Counted from the stretch's first letter, positions 25,623-35,375 are shown. The stretch is DNA of 64,000 nt from Betaproteobacteria bacterium Ga0077526 (GCA_001464765.1 LNDV01000024.1:62001-126000); one strand, 5' to 3'. The notes: a model not told the origin generated them from the letters alone. Made by a program: numbers and translations.

Positions 25623-28223
25623 ATGAACGCGGGTGCGCCGCAGCCGCAGCCAGCCTTCGATCCCCGGCAGTTCTCGGCAGCAGCCCGCGATGCCCTGAAG
25701 GAAAGCCGCGATGCGGCCGGGGAGCGACTGCGCCAGTGGTCGGGCGCCCATCACTTCCTGTCCCGCCAGTCCGAGTTCGTCGACCACCTTCTCGTCGATC
25801 TGTGGGCGGCGTCGCGCATGCCCGACGGCATGAGTCTGCTCGCGGTAGGGGGCTACGGCCGCGGACAGATGTTCCCGTACTCCGATGTGGATCTGATGAT
25901 CCTCATGCCCGCCCCGGCCAACAGCGACGAACAGGCGCTCATCGAGCGCTTCGTCGGCTGTCTCTGGGACTGCGGTCTGGAGATCGGACTCAGCACTCGC
26001 ACGCTGGGGGAGTGCCTGGAACAGTCGGCCCGCGACATCACCGTCCAGACGAATCTCCTCGAAGCGCGTCGCATCTGCGGTGACACGTCGCTGTTCGAGC
26101 GATTCCGAAAGGCCTACGACGCCCAACTCGACCCGCGCGCCTTCTGCGAGGCGAAGCTGCTCGAGCGGCAGCAGCGGCATACGCGCTTCAACGACATCGC
26201 CTACAGCCTCGAGCCCAACCTCAAGGAAAATCCCGGAGGCCTGCGCGATCTGCAGGTGATCGTCTGGATCGCACGCGCAAGCGGGCTGGGCACATCGTGG
26301 CGCGCCCTTACGACCCACGGCATCCTCACCCCGCAGGAGGCGGTCCGCCTCACCCGGCACGAGAACACGCTCCAGTCGCTGCGCTGTCAGCTGCACCTGC
26401 TGGCGGGCCGTCGCGAGGACCGGCTCGTGTTCGACTTGCAGATCCGCCTTGCCCAGAAGCTCGGCCTGCCGGAATCGCGCGAGCGCCGGGCGTCCGAGCA
26501 GCTGATGCAGCGCTTCTACCGTACGGCCAAGGCCGTACTGCTGCTGAGCGAGATCGTGCTGGCCAATTTGCGGGCCCGCCTGTTTCCGCCACCTGACACG
26601 ACAATGGTCGCGCTCGATGGTCGTTTCCAGATCCGCAACGAGCTGCTCGAACTTACCGATCCGTCGCTGTACGAGCGCGAGCCGGCGGCGGTATTCGAGA
26701 CTTTTCTCGTGTGGCAGCGCCACCACGAGGTCAAGGGGCTTGCCGCTTCCACACAGCGTGCGCTCTGGCATGCGCGCAGGTACGTGAATGGCGAATTCCG
26801 CCAGGTACCGGCACACCGCGAGGCGTTCATGCAGATCCTGCGGGAGCCCGACGGCGTCACGCACACGCTGCGCCGACTGAACCGGATCGGACTGCTGGGT
26901 CTGTACATTCCCGCCTTCGGTCGCATCGTGGGCCGGATGCAGCACGATCTGTTTCACGTCTACACCGTCGACGAGCACATCCTGATCGTCGTACGCAACC
27001 TTCGCCGGTTCGCCATCGCCGAGATGTCGCACGAATACCCGCTGTGCTCCCGGCTGATGAGCGAGTTCGCGCGGCCCGAGGTGCTGTACCTGGCCGGCCT
27101 GTTCCACGATATCGCCAAGGGTCGCGGCGGCGATCACTCCCTGCTCGGCAAGGCCGACGCGCTACGCTTCTGCCGCGCACACGGTCTCGAGCGTGACGAT
27201 ATCGATCTCGTCGCGTGGCTGGTAGAGCATCACCTCACGCTGTCCGCGACTGCGCAGAAGAAGGACCTCTCCGATCCGAAGGTCATCCAGGACTTCGCAT
27301 CCCTGGTGCAGACGGACCGCCGGCTGGTCGCGCTGTACCTGCTCACGGTGGCGGACATCCGCGGTACCAGCCCCAAGGTCTGGAACGCCTGGAAAGCCAA
27401 GCTGCTGGAGGATCTGTTCCACGCGACGCGCAAGGCGCTGGGCGGCTCTCCCGAGCCGCTGGCGGGCTCCGTCCAGGACCGCAAGGAGAAGGTCCGCATC
27501 AAGCTGCAGGCCTATGCGCTGGCGCCCGGTGTCGAGGAGCGCCTTTGGCGCCGGTTGGGCGACGGGTACTTCCTCCGGCACGATGCCGGCGAGATCGCGT
27601 GGCACACGCGGCAGCTCTTCTTCCGCGTCGACACGCAGCAGCCGGTGGTCAAGGCGCGGCTCTCGCCCATTGGCGAGGGTCTGGAGGTGATGATCTACAT
27701 GCCGGACCAGCGGCTGCTGTTCGCGCGCATCTGCAGCTTCTTCGAGCGCCTGAGCTACAACATCGTGGAAGCCCGCATCTACACCACGCGCGACGGGTAT
27801 GCGCTGGACAGCTTCCTGGTGATGGATCCGTCGGACGCCGAACGCTCGCACTATCGGGACATCATCAGCTACGTGGAGCACGAGCTGGGCACGCGCCTCA
27901 GCGGAGATCCGAAGGTGGATCCGCCCACCCGTGGCCGGCTCTCCCGGCAGTTGAAGGCATTCCCGCTCACGCCCGAAGTCACCATCCGCCCCGACGAGCG
28001 CGGCACGTTCCACTATCTTTCACTGATCGCGGGCGACCGTCCCGGCCTGCTGTCGTCGGTGGCACGCATCCTCGCGCAGTACGAGATCGACGTGCAGACG
28101 GCGAAGATCAACACGCTGGGCAGCCGCGCGGAGGACGTGTTCCTGCTGAAGGGGGAGGCACTGAAGGACGCGAAGCGGGTGATCCGGCTCGAGACCGAGA
28201 TCATTCACCAACTGGAAGCGTGA
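25623..28223 (+). CDS. glnD: bifunctional uridylyltransferase/uridylyl-removing enzyme GlnD
   Basis: 866 residues from ATG 25623. The nucleotidyltransferase signature 'GGYGRGQMFPYSDVDLMIL' is at ~78-96, the HD phosphohydrolase motif 'LAGLFHDIAKGRGGDHS' at ~490, and two ACT domains at ~690 ('VMIYMPDQRLLFARICSFFERLSYNIVEA') and ~800 ('HYLSLIAGDRPGLLSSVARILAQYEIDVQTAKINT') sense glutamine. It uridylylates and de-uridylylates PII to control nitrogen assimilation. Its last 23 bp overlap the convergent FlhB-like gene. Confidence 0.97.
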   Translation: MNAGAPQPQPAFDPRQFSAAARDALKESRDAAGERLRQWSGAHHFLSRQSEFVDHLLVDLWAASRMPDGMSLLAVGGYGRGQMFPYSDVDLMILMPAPANSDEQALIERFVGCLWDCGLEIGLSTRTLGECLEQSARDITVQTNLLEARRICGDTSLFERFRKAYDAQLDPRAFCEAKLLERQQRHTRFNDIAYSLEPNLKENPGGLRDLQVIVWIARASGLGTSWRALTTHGILTPQEAVRLTRHENTLQSLRCQLHLLAGRREDRLVFDLQIRLAQKLGLPESRERRASEQLMQRFYRTAKAVLLLSEIVLANLRARLFPPPDTTMVALDGRFQIRNELLELTDPSLYEREPAAVFETFLVWQRHHEVKGLAASTQRALWHARRYVNGEFRQVPAHREAFMQILREPDGVTHTLRRLNRIGLLGLYIPAFGRIVGRMQHDLFHVYTVDEHILIVVRNLRRFAIAEMSHEYPLCSRLMSEFARPEVLYLAGLFHDIAKGRGGDHSLLGKADALRFCRAHGLERDDIDLVAWLVEHHLTLSATAQKKDLSDPKVIQDFASLVQTDRRLVALYLLTVADIRGTSPKVWNAWKAKLLEDLFHATRKALGGSPEPLAGSVQDRKEKVRIKLQAYALAPGVEERLWRRLGDGYFLRHDAGEIAWHTRQLFFRVDTQQPVVKARLSPIGEGLEVMIYMPDQRLLFARICSFFERLSYNIVEARIYTTRDGYALDSFLVMDPSDAERSHYRDIISYVEHELGTRLSGDPKVDPPTRGRLSRQLKAFPLTPEVTIRPDERGTFHYLSLIAGDRPGLLSSVARILAQYEIDVQTAKINTLGSRAEDVFLLKGEALKDAKRVIRLETEIIHQLEA

Positions 28224-28512
28224 GCGAAAGCGGCGTGCCGCGCGCGAGATCGCCCCGTTCGATCCGGTAGACCCAGGCCAGCAGTTCGGCCACGGCGATG
28301 TAGAGCTGCGGGGGAATACGAGCGTCGAGATCGATCTGCATGAGCATCGCCACGAGTTCCGGCGATTCGTGCACGAAAACGCCGGCTTCACGCGCCCTTT
28401 CGATGATCGTCGCCGCGAGAACACCGCGCCCCTTGGCGACCACCCTCGGCGCGCCGTCTGCGCCCTCGTACGCGAGGGCCACGGCGAGTCCTCGCGGATC
28501 CGGTTCAGACAT
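28201..28512 (-). CDS. FlhB C-terminal domain-like protein (stand-alone)
   Basis: 103 residues from ATG 28512. It matches only the cytoplasmic C-terminal domain of FlhB/YscU export-switch proteins: 'LAVALAYEGADGAPRVVAKGRGVLAATIIERAREAGVFVHESPELVAMLM', then a helix ending 'AELLAWVYRIE'. The autocleavage NPTH is replaced by EPDPRG, so it cannot be processed like FlhB. There are no membrane helices. Such FhlB-like fragments occur next to FliK-like proteins and may tune export specificity (inference). Overlaps the FliK-like gene by 8 bp. Confidence 0.85.
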   Translation of the reverse strand: MSEPDPRGLAVALAYEGADGAPRVVAKGRGVLAATIIERAREAGVFVHESPELVAMLMQIDLDARIPPQLYIAVAELLAWVYRIERGDLARGTPLSLTLPVGE

Positions 28513-29572
28513 CGTCGTCCTCGCCGCGCAGGCGCATCCCCGCAAGACTGAGTCCGCGTGCCGCGAGGCTGTCGCGAAGCTGCGCGGTTGCTGCGCCCAT
28601 TTCGGCGCGCGCGGCATCGGTGGCCACCAGTTCCACCTGCAGTTCGGCCCCGCGAAGCCGGAGCACCGCCTCGACCGCCCCGACGCGCGGAAGATCGAGC
28701 CGCACCCGGGACGTCCAGGAGGGCGCATCGCCCGGTTCCCGCGATTCGGGGGCATCCTCTTCCACGACCCATTCCATGTTCTGACCGGGCCATACCTGCC
28801 CGCTCCAGTGGATCTGCTGCGTGCCGAGACTCTGGAGCTGCCGATCCACGAGGGTCGCAACGCCTTGCGGGAGCGCGCCGGCGCTTCCCGCGTCACGCAC
28901 AGTCGCCGCACTGCTGTTGGTTTCCGCAAGCGCGGGGGACGTCGTCGAGGTCGGCTGTGCGACCTCGGCAGCGGGATCCGCGTCGGCAACGCGCGCAGCC
29001 GATTCGGCCAGGCGTGCCTGAGGCTCCTGTCGGAGGGTGGCGAGGTCCCGTCTCCCGCCGACCCATTCCGCCTGGTGCGACTCGTAGAAGAGGCCACTGC
29101 CTTCGAGCGCCTTGCGCAGCGGCCCCTCGAGCGCGACACCCTCGGCGGGCGGGGTGTCGACGAGAGGCACTTGCGGCAGGGGCGATGCACTCTCGCGGGC
29201 GGCGGCCGCGGAGATCGACTGGAGTTGCCCGGAAAGCGAGCTGAGCGCAACCCGCGCGGACCCGGCTTCCGGGGGCTGCGCGGGGATCGCCTGCTGGGAA
29301 AGGCCGAAGGTCGGGTTTGCGCCGCCCTTGAGGACCACCAGCGGAAGCGAGGTACCGACTCCGGCGTTCAATCCGGGCGGCAGGCGTGTCTGATAGACCC
29401 CGCCTTCCACGTCGAGGACAGCACGCCCGTCTACCAGGACGGCTGCCACGCGCGCCAGAACCTCGGCACCGACCCGGAGCGACGGCCCGGTCGCCGGCTG
29501 CCCGTCATCGACGGCCCGGCCCTGGAAGGACTGCAGAAGTGCCGAGAGGCGAACCTGCTGAACCAAGTCCAT
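28505..29572 (-). CDS. FliK-like flagellar hook-length control family protein
   Basis: 355 residues. The N-terminal two thirds are Ala/Gln/Pro/Ser-rich and low in complexity. The C-terminal ~90 residues ('WTSRVRLDLPRVGAVEAVLRLRGAELQVELVATDAARAEMGAATAQLRDSLAARGLSLAGMRL') fit the Flg_hook/FliK C-terminal domain that contacts FlhB. A W-rich patch ('IHWSGQVWPGQNMEW') precedes it, as in many FliK-C relatives. Partnered by overlap with an FlhB-C-like gene. Whether it is the hook-length ruler or a second FliK-type protein cannot be decided here. Confidence 0.75.
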   Translation of the reverse strand: MDLVQQVRLSALLQSFQGRAVDDGQPATGPSLRVGAEVLARVAAVLVDGRAVLDVEGGVYQTRLPPGLNAGVGTSLPLVVLKGGANPTFGLSQQAIPAQPPEAGSARVALSSLSGQLQSISAAAARESASPLPQVPLVDTPPAEGVALEGPLRKALEGSGLFYESHQAEWVGGRRDLATLRQEPQARLAESAARVADADPAAEVAQPTSTTSPALAETNSSAATVRDAGSAGALPQGVATLVDRQLQSLGTQQIHWSGQVWPGQNMEWVVEEDAPESREPGDAPSWTSRVRLDLPRVGAVEAVLRLRGAELQVELVATDAARAEMGAATAQLRDSLAARGLSLAGMRLRGEDDDV

Positions 29573-29684
29573 GTGGAAGTCTCTGGGGACTACGGTTGTC
29601 CGAAAGCGGTGGCGCCACCGCCGCTGTGCTCAGACAGGCGAACCATGGCACAAGACGCTGCCGACCTGCCCGCCCCGCGAACCG

Positions 29685-30062
29685 TCAGCGCTTGCGGTAG
29701 AGCGCCGCGATGAGCTCCGCCTCGCCGCGGGAGATGCCGCAATGCTCCGCGATCGCCAGCGGCTCCTGGCCGCCCTTGGCGAGCTGGATGGCACTGGCAT
29801 AGGGTGTCTGGTTTTCCTTGGGCGCCACGGTCCGCAGGGCGTCCACTTCGCTGCGCAGCTCGGCGATCTGCCGGCGGAGTTCCCGGATCTCGTCCCGCAG
29901 GGGAGCGACGGCAAAGTGGCCGGCATCGCCCGTCGGACGGTGGCGTTTCCGGAACCAGCCCCGGTTTCGGGCGAGCGCGACCACCACCAGCACCACGTAG
30001 GCACTGAGCAGCACGATCGCGGAGATGAGGACGACCCGCCAGGATAAGTCGAAGGATTCCAT
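29685..30062 (-). CDS. DUF2802-type membrane protein of the flagellar cluster
   Basis: 125 residues: an N-terminal membrane helix (~10-31, VVLISAIVLLSAYVVLVVVALA), a basic loop, a coiled-coil segment ('LRDEIRELRRQIAELRSEVDALR') and a C-terminal helix-turn 'AIQLAKGGQEPLAIAEHCGISRGEAELIAALYR' that resembles a small DNA- or protein-binding helix pair. This architecture matches DUF2802 proteins that accompany flagellar genes in betaproteobacteria. Function unknown. The 125 bp upstream (30063-30187) hold nothing recognisable. Confidence 0.7.
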   Translation of the reverse strand: MESFDLSWRVVLISAIVLLSAYVVLVVVALARNRGWFRKRHRPTGDAGHFAVAPLRDEIRELRRQIAELRSEVDALRTVAPKENQTPYASAIQLAKGGQEPLAIAEHCGISRGEAELIAALYRKR

Positions 30063-30187
30063 GGAGTACGCGCGCGGAGATTCCGCCCCGGAAGCCGGTT
30101 CCGGCCGCCTGGCGGACCGGCTCCGTCTGGAGCTCGAAAGGGAGTTTGCAGCCCCGCCTCGGAGGCGTCAATGCCGCGCGGGCGGGC

Positions 30188-30517
30188 TCAGGACCCGCTG
30201 GTGTAGGTCTTGTTGACCTTGCGGGCCGTGGTGACGTCCGAGAGGATCTCGCGAAGCTCATGCATCCAGTCCTCGGTGAGCGTCCGCACTTCCTCGTCGA
30301 GCGCCAGCATGCGCGCGAGCAGGTCGCGCTTTCGGTCGCGCCAGCGGGCGTCACGCGGAGGCTCGGTGTCCACGAGGCGGATGCTTTCCACCAGCGTGTC
30401 GCGCTCGCGTTCCGCGGCCACGAGGGCATCCCAGTCGCCGGCGCGAGCGGCCTCCACCATGCGCTGGGTCAGTTCGAGCGCTTCGGTGTAAGCGCGGTCG
30501 ATCTCTGCGGGCGTCAC
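30188..30517 (-). CDS. fliT: FliT-like flagellar chaperone
   Basis: 109 residues, all helical and highly charged, with 'YTEALELTQRMVEAARAGDWDALVAAERERDTLVESI' resembling FliT. FliT is the FliD export chaperone and in enterics an FlhDC antagonist. Sequence conservation in FliT is low, so the call rests on length, helical pattern and position directly after fliS (7-bp gap). Confidence 0.75.
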   Translation of the reverse strand: MTPAEIDRAYTEALELTQRMVEAARAGDWDALVAAERERDTLVESIRLVDTEPPRDARWRDRKRDLLARMLALDEEVRTLTEDWMHELREILSDVTTARKVNKTYTSGS

Positions 30518-30524
30518 GGCTGCG

Positions 30525-30989
30525 TCACGCCTTTCCGTAGCTGTGGGAACCCCGCCCGCGAGCGGGTTCGGGTGCCGCCACCGCGGCGGTCCCCTGCTGC
30601 TTGGACACCACGTCCTCCCAGGCCACCTTCAGGTCGCGCAGCAGGGTGCAGACCTCGTCGAGGGCGGCCGTGTCGTCCTGGAGGTTGGCCTGCAGCAGGC
30701 GGTGCCCCATGTACTCGTAGAGCGAAGCGAGATTCGCCGCGATCTCGCCGCCGGCCTTCTCGTCGAGCGCCCCGCGCAGACCCTCTTCGATGATGCCGAT
30801 GGCCTTCGAGATGCTCCGGCCCTTCGCGGCCGCATCCCCCGCAATCATCTCGGCCCGGGCGCGGGTCAGCGACAGGATGGCGCCCTCGTAGAGCATCACG
30901 ATGAGCATTTCGGGCGTTGCGCCGGACACCCCGGTTTCCACGGCCAGCCGTGCGTACGTCTGGAGTGCGTTGTCGATCACTGCATTCAT
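30525..30989 (-). CDS. fliS: flagellin export chaperone FliS
   Basis: 154 residues. The 'ALQTYARLAVETGVSGATPEMLIVMLYEGAILSLTRAR' opening and 'ISKAIGIIEEGLRGALDEKAGGEIAANLASLYEYMGHRLLQANL' match FliS. It caps the flagellin C terminus before export. A ~20-residue C-terminal tail (after SKQQ) is extra and low in complexity. It lies 26 bp after fliD. Confidence 0.95.
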   Translation of the reverse strand: MNAVIDNALQTYARLAVETGVSGATPEMLIVMLYEGAILSLTRARAEMIAGDAAAKGRSISKAIGIIEEGLRGALDEKAGGEIAANLASLYEYMGHRLLQANLQDDTAALDEVCTLLRDLKVAWEDVVSKQQGTAAVAAPEPARGRGSHSYGKA

Positions 30990-31015
30990 GGCTGTTGCCT
31001 GGGCCCCTTCGAGCC

Positions 31016-33004
31016 TCAGTTGTTGTTCAGCGCAGCTAGCTGCTGCGTGAGGTAGTTGCTCGTCGCGCGCAGGTTCGACAGCAGCGTGTCCAGGGTCGTG
31101 AACTGGTCGCGGTAGCGCTGCTCGGTGTCGGCGAGGCGCCGATCGAGCGCCTCACGCTGCCGGTCGAGATCCTGAATCGATCGTCCGATGCCTTCCGTGC
31201 GGCTCGACAGCGTGCCGCCCGTCTCGAGAAACTGGTCCACGAGCGCACTCATGCGTGCCGCGAATCCGTTGCCGACGGTGATCTCTCCGCGAGATCCCGT
31301 ACTTCCTCCGCTCACTTCCACCCTGAGTCCCTCCGTCGCGCTGCCTTGAGCGCCTGTGAGTATCTGTCCCGATCCGGTGGCTTCGACGCCGCCGATGGTT
31401 CCCGCCACATCCACCCCGGCAGTTGCGGTGGGGGAAGCGCCGAGGAGCGAGGTCGCGCCGGTTCCGCCGATGGCGACGCTGGAGTTGCTGCCGTAGCGGC
31501 TCGACGCGATGGTCAGCACGCCGGCCGTCTGACTGACGGACACCTTGAAGCCGCTGGCCGAGAGTGTCGAGTTGCCATTGATCGTCGACTGCACCATCGT
31601 CGCGAGCGAGGCCGCCGTGTACGTTCCCGCCGCGAGCTTCGCGGTGGCTGCAATGCCGTTCAGCACGACGCTGATCGAATCATTCACGCCTGCCGTGATG
31701 GTGGTCCCTGCGGCGGCCGTCCCGACCAGCGTGCCTTGCGTCGCGAGAGTCGAGACCGACAGCGCGTACGCGCCTGCCTGCGTGCGCGAGGTCTGTCCGG
31801 TGACGTTCACCAGGGAGTCCGATGCGCGTGCCGAAGAGGAGAACAGCGCGGCAACGTCATCGGCGCTGTTCGACAGCGCGGTCGTCAGCTTCGAGGAATC
31901 CAGGGCCAGACTGCCGTCCCGCTGGAACGAAATCCCCACCTCGGAGAGAGTGCGAATCGTAAAACCGGGACCGAGGGACCCGCCGAGCGTCGTACGCAGC
32001 TGCGCCTGGATCGTCCGCACGGCGGCATCACCGTTCAGCGGTGCCCGCGTTCTTGTGGCCGGATCGGCTGCGCTGACGCCGTTCAGGACGCCGTTCAGTT
32101 CGTTGTAGGTCTTCACGAAATCCGAGACGGCCTTCTCGGCGTCCGCCGTGCTTCGCGAGACATTGATCGTGGTGATGCCTGCCTTCACCAGCGAGACGGA
32201 CACCCCATCGATCGCGGACGTGAGCGTATTCGAGGTGCTCTCGACGGCCAGCCCGTTCACCGTGAGCTCCGCGTTGCGTGCCGCCGTGGTCTGCGTGAGC
32301 GTCTGCGTCGCCTCGGGATCGTAGGCCAGCATGCCGGCCAGGGTGGCGTCCCCCGTGACCGAGATGTTCATGCTGCGATTCTCGCCCGTCGCGGTGGACT
32401 GCAGCACGAGGCGATAGGGGCTCGCGCCGCCATCGTTGACGATGCTGGCGCGTACACCGAGATTCCCCGAGTTGATCGCGTCACGAATCCCGGTCAGGGA
32501 GTTGTTCGTAGAGTCGATCGTGACCGTGCCGCTGGCGATCGAGGCATCCTGAGCGAAGGTGGCCCCGGTGTAGACGCCGTTCGTGAGCGTGCCGCCGGTG
32601 ATGGTGCCGAACTCAAAGCGGATTTCCGTGGAAGTGCCGGCGCCGATGGCCGCCGTCAGGCTCGATTGCCCTGCGGCGGCAAGGGTCTGCGCCTGCGCAG
32701 TCTGGGTGATGTCGAGCGTGTAGCTCCCCAGCTGGGCCGTGGCGGAGGCCGAACCGCTGGCGACGGCCGTATCGGACGAGCTGACGCTGCGGGAACGGAA
32801 CCGGGTGCCGCTTGCCAGGGCGTCGATGGCGCTCTGGAAGCTCGAAAGCGAAGAGCGCACGTTGCCGTAAGCCGACAACTGCGACTGAAAACTGATCTCC
32901 TGCCGGTCGATACGGTCGAGCGGTGCCCGCTCGATCGCCATCAACTGGGTGACGATGCCGTTGACATCCAAGTTCGAGCCGATTCCCGGTGCGGAGATGG
33001 CCAT
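31016..33004 (-). CDS. fliD: flagellar filament cap protein FliD
   Basis: 662 residues, longer than E. coli FliD (468). The N terminus 'SAPGIGSNLDVNGIVTQLMAIERAPLDRIDRQE' and the C terminus 'RSIQDLDRQREALDRRLADTEQRYRDQFTTLDTLLSNLRATSNYLTQQLAALNN' are the FliD_N and FliD_C coiled-coil parts. Between them, repeated Thr/Ser/Gly/Ala-rich beta-type sequence (~310-560) accounts for the extra length and would form the variable outer domains. It caps the filament and may act as an adhesin. Confidence 0.96.
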   Translation of the reverse strand: MAISAPGIGSNLDVNGIVTQLMAIERAPLDRIDRQEISFQSQLSAYGNVRSSLSSFQSAIDALASGTRFRSRSVSSSDTAVASGSASATAQLGSYTLDITQTAQAQTLAAAGQSSLTAAIGAGTSTEIRFEFGTITGGTLTNGVYTGATFAQDASIASGTVTIDSTNNSLTGIRDAINSGNLGVRASIVNDGGASPYRLVLQSTATGENRSMNISVTGDATLAGMLAYDPEATQTLTQTTAARNAELTVNGLAVESTSNTLTSAIDGVSVSLVKAGITTINVSRSTADAEKAVSDFVKTYNELNGVLNGVSAADPATRTRAPLNGDAAVRTIQAQLRTTLGGSLGPGFTIRTLSEVGISFQRDGSLALDSSKLTTALSNSADDVAALFSSSARASDSLVNVTGQTSRTQAGAYALSVSTLATQGTLVGTAAAGTTITAGVNDSISVVLNGIAATAKLAAGTYTAASLATMVQSTINGNSTLSASGFKVSVSQTAGVLTIASSRYGSNSSVAIGGTGATSLLGASPTATAGVDVAGTIGGVEATGSGQILTGAQGSATEGLRVEVSGGSTGSRGEITVGNGFAARMSALVDQFLETGGTLSSRTEGIGRSIQDLDRQREALDRRLADTEQRYRDQFTTLDTLLSNLRATSNYLTQQLAALNNN

Positions 33005-33080
33005 GGTTCCCTCGCTTGCGCGCGCAGACCTGAATGATTACGGCAGCACAACCCGCCAGCTTGAACCCGACGTACCGGTC

Positions 33081-33458
33081 TCAGGCCTTCTGGTCGAGCA
33101 GCAACCCTTCGAGCTTGGTCATGTTGCGGGCGAGCGTGAGCAGTTCCTCGGAAGGAATCTGCCGGATGATCTCGCTCGTGGAAGCGTCCACCACCTTCAC
33201 GATGGTCTTGCCGCTGTCCTTGTCGATCGTGAACTCAAGGCTGGCGCCTGCGGCCTCGGCGACGTCCTGCGCATCGCTGACGGTGCGCTGGAGATCCTGG
33301 GCGGGAGCCTGGCCCTGGGGCTTCACGCCCGGCGGCTGCGGTGGATTGGCCTGCACGGCCGGCGGAGCGCCGGTGGGTGCAGCCGGACTTGCTGTGGCGA
33401 CGCCTGTTTCGGCCCCACGGGGCTTCACCGTCGACAGCATCGTTGCCTGAACAACCAT
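33081..33458 (-). CDS. flaG: FlaG family protein
   Basis: 125 residues. A Pro/Ala-rich N-terminal 50 residues precede the FlaG core 'LEFTIDKDSGKTIVKVVDASTSEIIRQIPSEELLTLARNM'. Encoded between fliC and fliD, the standard place. In Pseudomonas and Vibrio FlaG affects filament length. A hairpin between fliC and flaG (33484-33512) may partly separate their expression. Confidence 0.93.
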   Translation of the reverse strand: MVVQATMLSTVKPRGAETGVATASPAAPTGAPPAVQANPPQPPGVKPQGQAPAQDLQRTVSDAQDVAEAAGASLEFTIDKDSGKTIVKVVDASTSEIIRQIPSEELLTLARNMTKLEGLLLDQKA

Positions 33459-33483
33459 GATCGTTACCCTCGAGACATCTCAA

Positions 33484-33512
33484 CCCGCGGCCAGCGAAAC
33501 GCCAGCCGCGGG
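33484..33512 (-). terminator. hairpin downstream of fliC
   Basis: CCCGCGGC (33484-33491) and GCCGCGGG (33505-33512) form an 8-bp all-GC stem, 9 bp past the fliC stop on the minus strand. It is followed by TTGAGATGTC, a poor T-run. It could be an attenuating terminator or an RNA-stabilising 3' end of the abundant fliC message. Confidence 0.4.
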
Positions 33513-33520
33513 AGACTCCA

Positions 33521-34990
33521 TTACCGCAACAGCGACAGAACGTTGTTCGGAATCGCGTTGGCCTGGGCCAGGACTGCCGTACCGGCCTGCTGCAGAATCT
33601 GCGAGCGGGTCAGCTGAGCCGTCTCGGCTGCGAAGTCCGCATCACGGATCCGCGAACGGGAGGCCGACAGGTTCTCACCCGTGATCTGCAGGTTCGCCAC
33701 CGTATTCTCGAAGCGCGACTGAAGCGCACCGAAGCGGGCTCGCTGACCGTTCACCGCAGCCAGGGCCGCGTCTACGATCGCCAGCGCGTTGTTCGCGCCA
33801 CTCACATTCGAGATGTCGATGGTGGACACCGCTTCGAGCGTGGCCGAGCCGTCGGTCACTGCATCGGTCGTACCGTCGCCGACGATGGCGTAGCTGCGAT
33901 CCGACGCGAAGCTGAGGTAACCCACTGCCGTGCCGTCGTCACCGGCGGTCAGCGTCTGCGCCGTGCCGAAGTCGTCGGTGGAGTCGTCCGGCGTGGCAAG
34001 ACCGGCCGGGTCGAAGTTCGAGAAGTCCACGTCGCCGCCTGACGCCGCACCATTGGTGATGGTGATGTTGTCGCCGGCTTCGTTCAGCAGAATGATCCCG
34101 TCGTTGGTTTCGTTCAGCTTGGCGGTCACGCCCGTCTTCGAGGCGGCGTCGTTGATGCCGGCCACCGCGCTCGCCAGACCCTCGGCGCTATCGACCGCAC
34201 CGACGGTGAAGCTCACGTTCACGGCCGTCGAATTCTTCGAGACGATCGAGAGTGTGTAGTTGGTGTCGGCTGTGGCGAACTCGAGCTGGCCGCTGGTGCG
34301 GGCACTTGAAACCACACCGGTGACATCGGCAACGGCATTGACCTTGTTCGCGAGGCTGCGCGCCGAATCGGTCGCGGCCACGGTGATCGTCTCGGTCTCG
34401 AGACCCTGGATATCGAACGTGCCGGCCGTGAACGTCGCCCCGGAGGCCGTATCGACCGTGTCCGACAGGTACGAGTTGTTGCCGTAGACGCTCGTGCGAA
34501 AGTCGCCGGTCTGCGCGGTGATCACCTGGTTGGCGTTGGCGCCCACCTGGAAGGCCGCGGAACCGAAGGATCCGTCAAGCAGCTTGAGCCCGTTGAACTC
34601 GGTATTGTTCGAGATACGGTCCAGTTCCGACACGAGCTGCGACACTTCCGCCTGCAGGGCCTTGCGGTCACCGGCGGAGTTCGACGCATTGGCGGACTGC
34701 ACGGACAGTTCGCGGATACGCTGCAGGATGTTGCCCGAGGACTTCAGCGCGCCTTCTGCGGTCTGCGACAGCGAGATACCGTCGTTCGCGTTGCGGCGAG
34801 CCTGCTCGAGGCCACGGATCTGTGCCGTGAATCGCTCGGAAATCGCGAGACCGGCGGCGTCGTCCTTGGCAGAGTTGATTCGCAGCCCCGACGACAGCCG
34901 CTGGAGTGCCGTGGCCAGTTCGCCTTGGCTAGTGCTGAGATTACGTTGCGCATTGAGCGACGCGACGTTGGTGCTGATAACTTGAGACAT
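33521..34990 (-). CDS. fliC: flagellin
   Basis: 489 residues. The N-terminal D0/D1 region ('[47 protein letters not shown]') and C-terminal D0/D1 region ('[68 protein letters not shown]') are intact. The centre (~180-390) is Asp/Ala/Thr-rich beta sequence, the surface-exposed variable part. First gene of the filament cluster. A sigma-28-like promoter lies ~100 bp upstream, and an AGAGG ribosome site precedes the ATG. Confidence 0.98.
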   Translation of the reverse strand: MSQVISTNVASLNAQRNLSTSQGELATALQRLSSGLRINSAKDDAAGLAISERFTAQIRGLEQARRNANDGISLSQTAEGALKSSGNILQRIRELSVQSANASNSAGDRKALQAEVSQLVSELDRISNNTEFNGLKLLDGSFGSAAFQVGANANQVITAQTGDFRTSVYGNNSYLSDTVDTASGATFTAGTFDIQGLETETITVAATDSARSLANKVNAVADVTGVVSSARTSGQLEFATADTNYTLSIVSKNSTAVNVSFTVGAVDSAEGLASAVAGINDAASKTGVTAKLNETNDGIILLNEAGDNITITNGAASGGDVDFSNFDPAGLATPDDSTDDFGTAQTLTAGDDGTAVGYLSFASDRSYAIVGDGTTDAVTDGSATLEAVSTIDISNVSGANNALAIVDAALAAVNGQRARFGALQSRFENTVANLQITGENLSASRSRIRDADFAAETAQLTRSQILQQAGTAVLAQANAIPNNVLSLLR

Positions 34991-35375
34991 CTGAATACCT
35001 CTCGACGAAAGTCAAAGTGCTCTGAAAAACTTACTCGACTTTGGTTACCCTCGCCCGCTAAGGCCTTCCAAACCGCTGTCACAATCCATTTACGACGAGA
35101 CCCTCGAAATCTTGAGCTATGGGAGATTTCGCGGGCGGCCGGGCGGGATCCGGGGCCATTGCCCCGCCGAATCACCGGCTCCGTCGCGGATTTGTTCATG
35201 CCCGCCCCGAGGGGCGCACGCATGAGAGCTCCTGCCCCTTGTTTCGGCACAAGTCGGCGAAAATTGAACTCGCGAATGCAACTTGCGCAGTGTCCGCGAG
35301 AGGAGACACCCCTCGAGATCCCGTGGGGCGGGCGCAGACCCGTGCGAGAAGCACGTGTCTACGAAAGGGCGAAAC
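34991..35375. other. fliC upstream region
   Basis: 385 bp without a gene between fliC and def. It holds the proposed FliA promoter and the fliC leader. The remainder (35116-35375) shows nothing recognisable: no convincing sigma-54 GG-N10-GC box and no terminator for def-side transcripts. Confidence 0.5.
35089..35115 (-). promoter_or_regulatory. sigma-28 (FliA)-type promoter of fliC
   Basis: Minus strand: TCAAGATT (35115-35108), 11-bp spacer, GTCGTAAA (35096-35089). This agrees in spacing and in 11 of 16 positions with TAAAGTTT-N11-GCCGATAA, and the TCAAG form of the -35 is known from Pseudomonas-type FliA promoters. It would give a ~90-nt leader. Confidence 0.5.

Noticed and set aside
25386..27137. 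A 583-codon minus-strand frame within map and glnD
   Set aside because: Shadow of glnD; no recognisable protein pattern.
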